Assembly (NCBI GenBank): GCA_937897315.1
Contig: CALCNS010000160.1
Span: forward strand, 1-12,493
DNA: 12,493 bases
Reading direction: 5' to 3'
From: an uncultured Bacillota bacterium
Lineage (GTDB): Bacteria; Bacillota; JAAYKD01
Below are positions 1 to 7,073 of the stretch, one piece after another (the stretch's first letter is position 1; every line of letters starts with the position of its first letter). Below the pieces are notes generated by a model. It saw only the letters and a program-made list of their open reading frames with translations, ran no database searches and had not been told where the DNA came from. The position numbers and the translations under genes are program-made.

Positions 1-1034
1 AAGAGTGTGATTTTAGCAAAAGCATGATACAACATATGTAGGCTAGCAGCATGAAGACTCTGCTCCGTCATAATCGTAACACTAAATAGAATATAAGATA
101 GATTACTAATCGTCGAATAAGCTAATCTACGCTTGAAATGATCAGTACGATAAGCCATGATAGCCCCAAAGGCAATGGTAAATACTGCGGCTAACATGGT
201 CAGTGTTTGGGCAAAACTGCCTTTCAGAAGCTCTGGACCGTAGCCATAATAAACCAAGCGTATACAAGCAAATACACCTGCTTTCACTACTGCAACTGCA
301 TGCAGTAAAGCTGTTACGGGGGTCGGAGCAATTGAAGCAAGAGGCAGCCATTGATATCCTGGGAATAAGGCCGCTTTCACCCCAAATCCAAAAAAACCAA
401 GTGTAAAAACTGCTTGAAGAACCACTTCGTTACCCTTGATATGTAGCGGGTTCAACATTCCACCAAAGGTGAAGAAATCATTACTACCATAGACCGATAG
501 GAAGATGACAGAGATAAAACCAAGGGCTGCTCCGGTCATGGAGTAAATCAAGTAGCGTAGTCCAGCATAGCGTGCTTTGGCATCCATTTGGTGCATGACT
601 AAAGGAAGCGTTGAAAGAGTGAGTAGTTCAAAGAACAAATACATCGTAACCATAGAACCAGCAAAAGCTACTCCTAGAACGATTCCGTAAGCCAACAGAT
701 AAAACCCAAAGAATCGTTGTTCTCCACCTTCATGATGCATATAATCGAAGGCATATAAAGTTGTTACAGGCCAAAGAATAGCAACGATACAAGCAAAGAG
801 TCGTGATAAACCATCTACTCGAAAAGCAATAGTTAAATGTTCTGTAAGTCGAAATAGTTTAAATAGTTCAGGGGGGGCTTTTATGATGAGCATGATGACA
901 AAGATACTAGTAAGCAATACAATACCCATGACATAGTGTTCGCGATGTTCTCGATTTTGCATCCTAGGTTGTGTTAAAGCTATCGCACCAAGAATGGGGG
1001 TTAGTATCGCACATAGAATAAACCAACTTGGCAA
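1..1034 (-). CDS. Antiporter-like membrane subunit (NuoL/MrpA-N superfamily), 3' end outside window
   Basis: This is a proton/sodium-translocating antiporter-like subunit of an Mrp/Mbh-type membrane complex. The 344 residues visible are uninterrupted and strongly hydrophobic. The family signature is clear: TM5 glutamate E136 in MYLFFELLTL, TM7 lysine K220 in GFGVKAALFPGYQWLP, and TM8 lysine K251 in AVVKAGVFACIRLVYYG. The HAVAVVKAGV wording resembles NuoL/MrpA more than NuoN/MrpD. The stop lies beyond the left edge; family members are about 480-620 residues. I chose TTG at 1034 because it sits 8 nt after AGGGG. An in-frame GTG at 1040 is too close to that site, and ATG at 962 would remove the first membrane helix. 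It starts 12 nt after the preceding stop and is the third antiporter-like gene in a row. Family assignment is secure; the exact start and the MrpA versus MrpD label are not. Confidence 0.88.
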   Translation of the reverse strand, partial: MPSWFILCAILTPILGAIALTQPRMQNREHREHYVMGIVLLTSIFVIMLIIKAPPELFKLFRLTEHLTIAFRVDGLSRLFACIVAILWPVTTLYAFDYMHHEGGEQRFFGFYLLAYGIVLGVAFAGSMVTMYLFFELLTLSTLPLVMHQMDAKARYAGLRYLIYSMTGAALGFISVIFLSVYGSNDFFTFGGMLNPLHIKGNEVVLQAVFTLGFFGFGVKAALFPGYQWLPLASIAPTPVTALLHAVAVVKAGVFACIRLVYYGYGPELLKGSFAQTLTMLAAVFTIAFGAIMAYRTDHFKRRLAYSTISNLSYILFSVTIMTEQSLHAASLHMLYHAFAKITL

Positions 1035-1046
1035 CTTCACCACCCC

Positions 1047-2474
1047 CTAAAATAAAAGAGCGCTGAGGCTCTGTATTGGTTGCAACAAAAAGTTCGGGAA
1101 TAAACCACCCACTAGTAGAAAAATACTGAGCAAAGTTAAGGATACATGCATTTTCCATCCGGGTTTGCGACCTTGGGGCGTTACATAATCCTTCCCGGGG
1201 AAAAATCCTTCAGAGAGAATCGGTAAAAGGTACCCAGCTGTTAATAAAGCAGAAATCATTAGTACAATAACACCGAGCCAACCAAAGAAGCCAGTTTGCG
1301 GTAGTAGAGCTCCTTCAGCCAAAAACCATTTGGCGACAAAACCTCCTAAAGGCGGAATGCCAATCAAAGATAATGCAGCGATACTGAAACAACCCATGAC
1401 CCATGGCAGTTGCTTGCCTATTCCAAGTAGCTGCGTTGTTTTCGTGTTCCCTGTATAATGTAGAATCGCACCAGAAACTAAGAACAGAGTAATTTTTGCG
1501 GCAGCATGAAACCATACCTGAAGAATAGCACCCTCAAAGGCCATGGATGTCATCAACATCATTCCGAAAATAACATATGATAATTGGCTGATGCTTGAAA
1601 AAGCCAATCGCCGTTTTAGTAATTTTTCTTTAAAAGCAAGCATAGAACCAAGGAAGACTGTTATGAGCGATAATGTTAACATGACGTTTCGCACTGGGGT
1701 ATTAATAAGGTTTTGCGCACCGACAACGAAGTAGGTAACACGTAGAATACCTAGTATACCTGCTTTTGTATTGATGCCGGATAATAAAGCACTTGCTGGA
1801 GAAGGTGCTTCAGGATGGGCGATTGGGAGCCAAGATTGTAGAGGAAACATACCTGCTTTGCATGAGAAGCCAATAACGATGAGAAGCCAAGCATAGCTCT
1901 GTGTCGTCGTGATTGTTCTATAAAATCCTCCTGGTTGGTATGCCTGCAAAAAAGAGGGACTCCCTAACAACAATCCTGAAAAAATACAGGCTGCACCTGT
2001 AATTGAATATCCCAAATATACAAAAGCAGCTCGGCGAGAAGCTGACGTTGATGCATGTAAAATCATCGGAAACGAAGTAAGTGTGATCATCTCAAAAAAC
2101 AAGTACGTTGTTAAGAGGTTAGCAGATAGACATAGTCCGTTAAGAGCTGCTTGACATAATATAGTAAAAGCTAATATTCTATGAGCTTTCTTATCATGTT
2201 CATGATACTCTAATGCAAACATAACAATGGGTAAAAAAACGAGTTGAACTAAGACTAGAAATAAACTGGAAATATTGTCTTGTGCGAGCAGAAATGATAC
2301 ATTAGGTGTTACCTGATGTATCGTGTTGCTAAAGGTGTTGTTTTGCCAAAGAGATAAGGAAATGAGTAAGGTAACGCTTGGGGCTCCCATAGCGATTAGC
2401 TTGATGAACCTTGGTTTTAAGAGCAGAATCGTTAAGCCTGCGAGAAGTGGTAGACCAATCATTAAATATAGCAA
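1047..2474 (-). CDS. Antiporter-like membrane subunit (MrpD/NuoN superfamily), second copy
   Basis: This 475-residue polytopic membrane protein belongs to the proton-conducting antiporter-like family and is predicted to move H+ or Na+ through the membrane arm. Key charged residues are present: E128 in TYLFFEMITL (TM5), K206 in GFSCKAGMFPLQSWLPIAHPEAPSP (TM7), and K237 in GINTKAGILGILR (TM8). Length matches full-size MrpD/MbhH proteins. The start is TTG at 2474, placed 9 nt after a perfect AGGAGG; the first ATG at 2462 would lose several N-terminal residues and has no comparable site. It follows the first MrpD-like gene by 14 nt and precedes the third by 12 nt, so all three are probably on one transcript. 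The sequence is clearly different from its two neighbours, so this is an old paralogue rather than a recent duplication. Confidence 0.9.
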   Translation of the reverse strand: MLYLMIGLPLLAGLTILLLKPRFIKLIAMGAPSVTLLISLSLWQNNTFSNTIHQVTPNVSFLLAQDNISSLFLVLVQLVFLPIVMFALEYHEHDKKAHRILAFTILCQAALNGLCLSANLLTTYLFFEMITLTSFPMILHASTSASRRAAFVYLGYSITGAACIFSGLLLGSPSFLQAYQPGGFYRTITTTQSYAWLLIVIGFSCKAGMFPLQSWLPIAHPEAPSPASALLSGINTKAGILGILRVTYFVVGAQNLINTPVRNVMLTLSLITVFLGSMLAFKEKLLKRRLAFSSISQLSYVIFGMMLMTSMAFEGAILQVWFHAAAKITLFLVSGAILHYTGNTKTTQLLGIGKQLPWVMGCFSIAALSLIGIPPLGGFVAKWFLAEGALLPQTGFFGWLGVIVLMISALLTAGYLLPILSEGFFPGKDYVTPQGRKPGWKMHVSLTLLSIFLLVGGLFPNFLLQPIQSLSALLF

Positions 2475-2488
2475 AATGTTCCACCTCC

Positions 2489-3982
2489 TTATAGTAAAGC
2501 CAAGCCACGCTGAATGACCTGAATCATCGTATATCCATTAAGACCTAGGAATATGACGCCTGATGCAAGCAGAGGTGCAGAAATCAAGTCGAAGCCAAGA
2601 TTAGATTCCACTGGATTTGGTGTACAAAGCTCGCAACGAGTCCATATAGCGATGACTTCGGGCATATAGTATAAGGCATTCATTACAGCACTAATCATTA
2701 ATGTAATCAAAGCAGGCCAGAGTTTAGCAGGGTTCATCATCGCAGAGGTGACCAAGTAAAACTTTGCGGCAAACCCACCCAACAAGGGGATGCCTACCAT
2801 GGACATCGCACCAATCGTAAAGCCGATACCGGCAACCCAATCTTTATGAGCTGACCCTCTCAAACGGTAGCTGCTCTTCTCGTGATCGTAGACTTCAGAC
2901 AAACGACCAGCGCAAAGGAAAAGCAAAGGTTTGACAAAAGCGTGCACCATAATTTGTAAAAATGCAGCGGCTACACCCAAGTTGACATCCAAACCAATAC
3001 CCATAAAAATATAACCGATTTGTGCCATAGAGGAGTGAGCTAGCATCCGCTTAATGTGTTCTTCGCGAAATGCCTCTATGGAACCATAAATCATTCCTGC
3101 CAAACCACAAGCAAACATAATATTGGTCACGTTGAGGTCTCGAATCACATCAATCGTAAAAACACGGTAGAATATTTTGATGAGCATGACGATATACCCT
3201 TTTAAGACCAAACCCGAGAGTACAGCACTGGAAGTCGTTGTCGCCCCACCATGCGCCATGGGTAACCAGGCTCCGAAGGGGAATAGAGCACTCTTAATGG
3301 CAATACCGACAAACAACAATCCAGCAACCACCGTTAAGGGAACCGTGTAAAGCCCAGTGGAGACCAAGCGCAAGACTTGGGTTTGAATATTCGGCATCAG
3401 CAAATGACCGGTGATGCAATAAAGCAAAACCACTCCAATCAAAAACAAACCCGAACCCAATAAGCTAATAGCCAAATACCGTATCGTCGAACCGATGGTT
3501 TTTGGAGTATCTCGAGCAACGACAATTGCACAAGCAGCAATGGTGCTGATTTCGATGAAAACATAACCGGTAAACAAATCGTTGGTGTATGTCATGGCGA
3601 GTAAGGCTGCCATGAGCATATTCATCATAGTAAAGTAAAATTTCTGTTTCCCCGGTAGGATGTCATGGAATAGGGTCATGGAACCACCCAATAAGGAGAG
3701 AAACATCACCAAACCAAAGATAAATCCCATCATAGCTTCCAAAGGTCCTGCCGATAATTCATTACCCCAAGGTGCCGGGAAATGACCCATCATGTAGGTA
3801 AAGTATTCATTGAGCGGGATTACTTTATACATCAGCAATGCTGAGAGTAGTGTCACAGTTGCACTGACAAATAAAGTTAATCGATAGGCTCTGCGCCCGC
3901 TTGAGAGCAGAGGAATACTAATGCCGGAAATCATGCAAAGCAGAATGCTGACCGCCGGGATATTATAGTAATAGGGTAGCAA
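2489..3982 (-). CDS. mrpD: Antiporter-like membrane subunit (MrpD/MbhH-like), first copy
   Basis: This 497-residue protein has about 14 hydrophobic segments and is a predicted ion-translocating subunit equivalent to MrpD/MbhH. Conserved charged residues are visible: E144 in GYVFIEISTIAA (TM5), K230 in GIAIKSALFPFGAWLPMAHGGATTT (TM7), and K261 in GLVLKGYIVMLIK (TM8). The GGATTTSSAVLSG stretch replaces the more usual APTPVSALLHA-type loop and is closer to MrpD than to NuoL. The start codon is TTG at 3982, immediately after the mrpC stop and 8 nt after AGGAGG, which lies inside the end of mrpC. The nearby ATG at 3987 is in another frame that stops within seven codons. Position right after MrpC matches the C-D order of Mrp and the G-H order of Mbh operons. 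The symbol is by family similarity only; MbhH would be equally apt. Confidence 0.9.
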   Translation of the reverse strand: MLPYYYNIPAVSILLCMISGISIPLLSSGRRAYRLTLFVSATVTLLSALLMYKVIPLNEYFTYMMGHFPAPWGNELSAGPLEAMMGFIFGLVMFLSLLGGSMTLFHDILPGKQKFYFTMMNMLMAALLAMTYTNDLFTGYVFIEISTIAACAIVVARDTPKTIGSTIRYLAISLLGSGLFLIGVVLLYCITGHLLMPNIQTQVLRLVSTGLYTVPLTVVAGLLFVGIAIKSALFPFGAWLPMAHGGATTTSSAVLSGLVLKGYIVMLIKIFYRVFTIDVIRDLNVTNIMFACGLAGMIYGSIEAFREEHIKRMLAHSSMAQIGYIFMGIGLDVNLGVAAAFLQIMVHAFVKPLLFLCAGRLSEVYDHEKSSYRLRGSAHKDWVAGIGFTIGAMSMVGIPLLGGFAAKFYLVTSAMMNPAKLWPALITLMISAVMNALYYMPEVIAIWTRCELCTPNPVESNLGFDLISAPLLASGVIFLGLNGYTMIQVIQRGLALL

Positions 3983-4366
3983 TCATTCCGCCTCCTTATT
4001 GATTAACAGCATGATTTCATCGAAGTCGACTGTCTTATAGATCCCATATAAACGTACCGTCAAGGCCAAAAAGAAGGCAGTGACGCTCACCGAAACCACA
4101 ATTCCCGTCAGAACCAAGCCACTGGGAATGGGGTTAATATAAACTTCTGCGTCGAAAACCCCATTGGTAATAATGGGTGCGATACGTCCATTGATGTAGC
4201 CCTGCGAAGCAAGGAATAAGAAAATGGAGGAGTCCATGACGTTGAAGCCGATAATCTTTTTGATGAGGTTCTTCTGCAACAACAGGTTCATAAATCCTAA
4301 TCCAAACAACAATACAGCAGCAATCATGAATCGGTCATTTATGAGTTCAACAATGAATTGTTTCAT
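3983..4366 (-). CDS. mrpC: MrpC/MnhC/MbhG (NuoK-like) subunit
   Basis: This small membrane subunit of 127 residues has three predicted helices, as in NuoK, MrpC and MbhG. It lies in the ion-translocating membrane arm between the MrpB-type and MrpD-type subunits. The diagnostic stretch is PSGLVLTGIVVSVSV at residues 81-95, corresponding to the conserved LVLTAIVI helix of MrpC. The second helix (about residues 38-56) carries the polar GFNVMDSSIFLF pattern. ATG at 4366 is separated from the preceding stop by one base, and the TGA stop directly abuts the TTG of the next gene, so translational coupling on both sides is likely. Its last codons contain the Shine-Dalgarno site of the next gene. The hydrophilic C-terminal tail (IMLLINKEAE) is a little longer than in the shortest homologues. 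Confidence 0.92.
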   Translation of the reverse strand: MKQFIVELINDRFMIAAVLLFGLGFMNLLLQKNLIKKIIGFNVMDSSIFLFLASQGYINGRIAPIITNGVFDAEVYINPIPSGLVLTGIVVSVSVTAFFLALTVRLYGIYKTVDFDEIMLLINKEAE

Positions 4367-4367
4367 T

Positions 4368-5273
4368 TTAGATTTCCCCCCTTGAAAAGACGGAGAAAAA
4401 TCCGTACATGGTGCAAGCGACGATCAAGCCGACGCAGATATCGAGAACGAAAATGAGACCACTGCTGAAAATGGCACCTGGTGTACCTAGGGGAATACCT
4501 GTAGGAAGATGATTAGCACCTAACAAAAAGGAATAAGTTTTTAGGACACCATAACCCAACAAAGCGATAGTAGTTAGGGTTCGAAATGTCTTCATATTGA
4601 AGAATTTCTTTACACGATTATGCCCAAATCCGGAAGCAAACAATATTAAGCCAGCTCCCAGTATCGCGCCGCCCGAGAATCCGCCACCGGGAGACAAGTG
4701 ACCGTTCAGAATGACATAAATACCATATAACATAATCGCAGGCATTAAAATAATGGTCATTGTTTGTAAAATCATATCTCTGTTGTGGTCTTCAATGACC
4801 GCTTCATGAGCTTCAATAAGCTCTTCATCCGGATCGGTGTTTTTTTCGTCTTTCAACAGTAACATCATGACACTGGTTATGGCCAGTAACAATACAGAAG
4901 ACTCTCCGAGTGTGTCGAAAGCACGATAGTCCAGAATCATGCCGGCTACCACGTTCACTGCACCGGTTTCTTCTAACCCTTTTTCGACATAACGTTCGAC
5001 CACTTCGTTGACCGCTGGATTATCGGCTACACCAAACAAAGGGAGTTTGTAGACGGTGTATAAGAGGATGGAAACCATTCCAATGACCACGATGAGTGCT
5101 ACTGCTTGATAAGAGGTTAAGAAGAGCACATCTTTGTTGGGTAAAGGGCCAATAGTTGCCACAGGCTCCGGTGGTTTGGGAGCATCTGTTTCATGCAATT
5201 CTGGGAATAAGCGGTCGGCTTCGCCGTTTACCCAATCATTGAGCCTTTTAAAAAAATTCGTTTCTATATTCAT
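4368..5273 (-). CDS. mrpB: MbhE-like domain fused to MrpB/MnhB (MbhF-like) domain
   Basis: This 301-residue protein joins two modules that are separate in archaeal Mbh. Residues 1-46 are polar with a proline-rich segment (DAPKPPEP). A helix at about 53-76 and the segment NVVAGMILDYRAFDTLGE at 107-124 match the very C-terminal part of MrpA, where a VDFRGFDTLGE-type sequence is typical, and correspond to MbhE. After a charged linker at 141-165 rich in Glu and Asp, residues 168-297 form a MrpB/MnhB domain with four helices and the hallmark GHLSPGGGFSGGAILGAG at 191-208. The predicted role is structural and ion-conducting in the membrane arm. The start ATG at 5273 lies 2 nt after the upstream stop, and the TAA at 4370-4368 is one base before mrpC. 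Domain identities are well supported; whether the fusion is common in related bacteria cannot be judged here. Confidence 0.9.
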   Translation of the reverse strand: MNIETNFFKRLNDWVNGEADRLFPELHETDAPKPPEPVATIGPLPNKDVLFLTSYQAVALIVVIGMVSILLYTVYKLPLFGVADNPAVNEVVERYVEKGLEETGAVNVVAGMILDYRAFDTLGESSVLLLAITSVMMLLLKDEKNTDPDEELIEAHEAVIEDHNRDMILQTMTIILMPAIMLYGIYVILNGHLSPGGGFSGGAILGAGLILFASGFGHNRVKKFFNMKTFRTLTTIALLGYGVLKTYSFLLGANHLPTGIPLGTPGAIFSSGLIFVLDICVGLIVACTMYGFFSVFSRGEI

Positions 5274-5275
5274 GG

Positions 5276-5533
5276 TTACTCATCCTTTGTGCCTTTTAAG
5301 GCATGGATTCGCTTTAACGTGATGAAGAATAAAATACCCGAAACACCCGCACCGACAGCCGCTTCGGTAATGGCTAAGTCCGGGCTCTGTAACAAGGCCC
5401 AGATCACACTCATAACCAAACTATAGGACATGAAGATGACAACAGCAATCAGCAAACGTTCGGACAAGAATGCGCCAATGGCACAGACGAACAAAAAGAC
5501 AATTAAGATTAACTCATATATGACGTTCATCAT
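5276..5533 (-). CDS. MbhD-like subunit (DUF4040, MrpA C-terminal-like)
   Basis: This 85-residue, three-helix membrane protein is of the MbhD/DUF4040 type, equivalent to a segment of the C-terminal part of MrpA that is split off in Mbh-like complexes. The family signature is SPDLAITEAAVGAGVSGILF at residues 50-69. The reading frame stays open upstream to 5566, but I place the start at ATG 5533, 6 nt after GGAGG (5544-5540); ATG 5530, 9 nt after it, is almost equally good. The longer form would start inside mrpG without a ribosome binding site. It overlaps the end of mrpG by 20 nt and ends 2 nt before the next gene. Together with the following fusion gene it supplies the pieces that a single MrpA carries in a standalone antiporter, which is the main reason to call this an Mbh/Mbx-type arm. 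Confidence 0.87.
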   Translation of the reverse strand: MMNVIYELILIVFLFVCAIGAFLSERLLIAVVIFMSYSLVMSVIWALLQSPDLAITEAAVGAGVSGILFFITLKRIHALKGTKDE

Positions 5534-5849
5534 CCACCACCTCCAATTCATCGGTGATATGAGCATGGGTTAAGACCTCAGCTCTAGCGATTAAGTGACT
5601 GGCTACCGGGCTCGCCATCCACAAAAAGACCACGATTAAAATCATTTTTGCAGAATGCCAAGAAATGCCCAAAAGAAAGGTTAACCCGCTGACCAATAAC
5701 ATCATTCCCAAGGTTTCACAAAGTGCCGCGGAATGCATACGATTTAAGACATAGCGAAAGCGATAAATACCCAATACAGAAGAAGCAAAAACGAACATGC
5801 TCGAACTGATGAGTATCACTCCAATCAGGTCTGTGAGAAAACGTATCAT
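5514..5849 (-). CDS. mrpG: MrpG/MnhG/MbhC subunit
   Basis: This 111-residue membrane protein of the MrpG family has three helices. The conserved block GIYRFRYVLNRMHSAALCETLG at 27-48 matches the family pattern of G-x-Y-R followed by R-x-H-A/S and T-L-G. The third helix ends in SPVASHLIARA at 80-90, also typical. MrpG is a structural subunit of Mrp antiporters and of Mbh-type complexes (as MbhC), packed with MrpE and MrpF. ATG at 5849 overlaps the mrpF stop as ATGA, a 4-nt overlap that suggests termination-reinitiation. The C-terminal tail after about residue 95 is acidic (ELEVVDDE), and its codons contain the Shine-Dalgarno site of the next gene. Assignment is secure. Confidence 0.93.
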   Translation of the reverse strand: MIRFLTDLIGVILISSSMFVFASSVLGIYRFRYVLNRMHSAALCETLGMMLLVSGLTFLLGISWHSAKMILIVVFLWMASPVASHLIARAEVLTHAHITDELEVVDDERHI

Positions 5850-6181
5850 TTCTGAATCCTCCGATCTTCCAGTATGGGGGTTACCATTTCGCGTTCTAGC
5901 TGTCCATAACGACGCACAATTACTAATCGAGTTAATACGACCACAGACATCATACTTAATAAAGCATAGACGATAGCTATGTCAACAAGAAAACTTTGGT
6001 TCTGATAAACCGACAAGATGCACATCATGGCAATTACCATGGTGCCAATCATATTTACTGCCATAAGTCTATCAGTAAATCTTGGCCCTCTAATAGCTCG
6101 AACGAGACTGGATAATGCGGTCAAAGATAAGAAGACACAACAAGTTATTAAGAAAAATGAAATCCAGTTATTGTTGATCAT
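5846..6181 (-). CDS. mrpF: MrpF/MnhF/MbhB subunit
   Basis: This 111-residue membrane protein of the MrpF family has three predicted helices. The signature RGPRFTDRLMAVN at 31-43 follows the first helix, and FLVDIAIVYALLSMMSVVVL at 64-83 carries the conserved aspartate D67 in the third helix. MrpF is a small membrane subunit thought to take part in the sodium or proton path with MrpG. Its ATG at 6181 lies inside the last codons of mrpE, a 14-nt overlap. Its TGA stop overlaps the mrpG ATG. This stop shows that TGA is used as an ordinary terminator here, which bears on the hypE anomaly. The basic C-terminus (REMVTPILEDRRIQK) is cytoplasmic by the positive-inside rule. Confidence 0.93.
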   Translation of the reverse strand: MINNNWISFFLITCCVFLSLTALSSLVRAIRGPRFTDRLMAVNMIGTMVIAMMCILSVYQNQSFLVDIAIVYALLSMMSVVVLTRLVIVRRYGQLEREMVTPILEDRRIQK

Positions 6182-6641
6182 CGCGTTTCTCCATCTCCTC
6201 TAAGATTTGAACGAAATCGGAGCGCTCGATTCCATGCAGGTATTTAGCATCCAGCGCATGAACTACAAAAGCATGTGGTTGGACCTGAACAGTTATGGTA
6301 CCCGGTGTTAGGGTAATGGAGTTCGCTAAAATGACCATGTTGCCTTCCAGTTTTAGACTGCTGGGAAAGCGACGCAACATTGGTTTAATCTCCAACTCGG
6401 GTGTCCATATTAAGCGTAAGACTGATAAACAGCACTTGACGATTTCTAAGACCAATGTCTTAAAGTAGCGAATCCATAAAACAGTATGTACAGCGGCACT
6501 TAGATCAGCTGTAAAACGGTAGTTTAGAATTTTCACTGTGGCAAATTCTAGGACTAAGGCTAAGAAGAAACCAACTAGAATAATCTCAACGGTTAATGTA
6601 CCACTGTAAACCCACCATAAAATGAACAAGAGCAAAAACAT
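6168..6641 (-). CDS. mrpE: MrpE/MnhE/MbhA subunit, first gene of the leftward operon
   Basis: This 157-residue MrpE-family protein has two N-terminal hydrophobic segments (about 1-12 and 16-40), a further amphipathic helix, and a soluble C-terminal domain. The diagnostic block is LANSITLTPGTITVQV at 105-120, followed by VHALD at 127-131; both are highly conserved in MrpE. The start is ATG at 6641, 8 nt downstream of GAGGAG. The frame also offers a GTG at 6650, but it would overlap the ribosome binding site. It is the promoter-proximal gene, preceded by a long leader with a terminator-like hairpin. Gene order E-F-G at the head of the operon is the Mbh arrangement (mbhA-B-C), whereas standalone mrp operons usually begin with mrpA. 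The final codons overlap mrpF by 14 nt. Confidence 0.92.
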   Translation of the reverse strand: MFLLLFILWWVYSGTLTVEIILVGFFLALVLEFATVKILNYRFTADLSAAVHTVLWIRYFKTLVLEIVKCCLSVLRLIWTPELEIKPMLRRFPSSLKLEGNMVILANSITLTPGTITVQVQPHAFVVHALDAKYLHGIERSDFVQILEEMEKRDDQQ

Positions 6642-6867
6642 AACAATCACTCCTCAATAACCGTTCTATTTAAGAATAAAGAAAAAAAAACGAAAGCAAT
6701 ACTGCTTTCCGGTTTGCCAGAATAATGACACCATAGAAGCGAACATTACGAAGGATGAACGTTGTTATTCACATACCAATATGATCTTGTGCCCAAAAAC
6801 AAAAAAAACAAACCTACATCTTGATATGGTTAGAGAAAAATAGTACTATTAAAGTATATTTAACTAC
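6642..6867 (-). promoter_or_regulatory. Long 5' leader of the leftward operon, candidate attenuator; no gene seen
   Basis: No plausible gene lies between the predicted transcription start near 6867 and mrpE. On the minus strand the leader offers mutually exclusive pairings. GGTTTG (6814-6809) can pair with CAAACC (6716-6711) just before the terminator hairpin. The GGTT part can instead pair with AACC (6831-6828), and CAAACC lies in a small TCTGG-CAAA-CCGGA hairpin. Nested inside the long-range pair are GAATAA (6770-6765) with TTATTC (6725-6720), and AACGTT (6763-6758) with AATGTT (6747-6742), the latter needing one G-U pair that works only on this strand. I do not recognise a known riboswitch class. 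The region is AT-rich, so single short pairings could be chance. Confidence 0.4.
6682..6709 (-). terminator. Intrinsic terminator-like hairpin in the leader of the leftward operon
   Basis: Read on the minus strand, a perfect 7-bp stem (GAAAGCA / TGCTTTC) with a GTAT loop is followed by one G and nine T. It lies 41 nt before the mrpE start and downstream of the predicted promoter, so if active it would stop transcription before the first gene. That position suggests an attenuator. Stem stability is only moderate. Confidence 0.6.
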
Positions 6868-6873
6868 AACCCT

Positions 6874-6902
6874 ATACTACTCTTTATTCAAGTTTATGTC
6901 AA
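6874..6902 (-). promoter_or_regulatory. Sigma-A-type promoter for the leftward mrp/mbh-like operon
   Basis: On the minus strand a consensus -35 TTGACA (6902-6897) is followed after exactly 17 nt by TAGTAT (6879-6874), a four-of-six match to the -10 consensus. This predicts a start near 6867 and a leader of about 226 nt before mrpE. An 8-bp palindrome TAGTACTA (6841-6848) and the pair TTAAA/TTTAA (6849-6863) lie just downstream and could bind a regulator. Confidence 0.6.
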
Positions 6903-6935
6903 TACCAACTAGAGATTAGAAGTTGTGGAAGAGAA

Positions 6936-6964
6936 TTGACTTCTCGACTGCAATGTGATAAACT
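6936..6964 (+). promoter_or_regulatory. Promoter for tRNA-Ser
   Basis: TTGACT (6936-6941) and TAAACT (6959-6964) are spaced by 17 nt and sit 15 nt before the first base of the tRNA. They match the sigma-A consensus well. The promoter is divergent from the leftward operon promoter, with the two -35 elements about 33 bp apart. Confidence 0.7.
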
Positions 6965-6979
6965 TTACAGGCTTGATAT

Positions 6980-7070
6980 GGAGAGGTGTCCGAGCGGTTT
7001 ATGGAGCTGGTCTTGAAAACCAGTGATCGTCTCACGGCGACCGTGGGTTCGAATCCCACTCTCTCCGCCA
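6980..7070 (+). tRNA. tRNA-Ser, anticodon UGA
   Basis: The gene folds as a class II tRNA. The acceptor stem pairs GGAGAGG (6980-6986) with TCTCTCC (7060-7066), and is followed by discriminator G 7067 and an encoded CCA (7068-7070). The anticodon stem CTGGT/ACCAG encloses the loop CTTGAAA with anticodon TGA at 7014-7016. The T arm is GTGGG-TTCGAAT-CCCAC. A long variable arm between 7024 and 7042 and the discriminator G fit serine. It decodes UCA and probably other UCN codons. It has its own promoter and terminator and is unrelated in function to the flanking operons. Confidence 0.97.
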
Positions 7071-7073
7071 ACG

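Noticed and set aside
1..6641. Ordinary standalone Mrp Na+/H+ antiporter operon
   Set aside because: There is no full-length MrpA, gene order begins E-F-G-D, and three antiporter subunits follow; this fits Mbh/Mbx-type arms better.
6796..6831. Second terminator on the minus strand (AACC/GGTT hairpin followed by a T-rich run)
   Set aside because: The stem is short with a bulge and only two strong GC pairs, and there is a G within the T tract; kept only as an alternative pairing in the leader.
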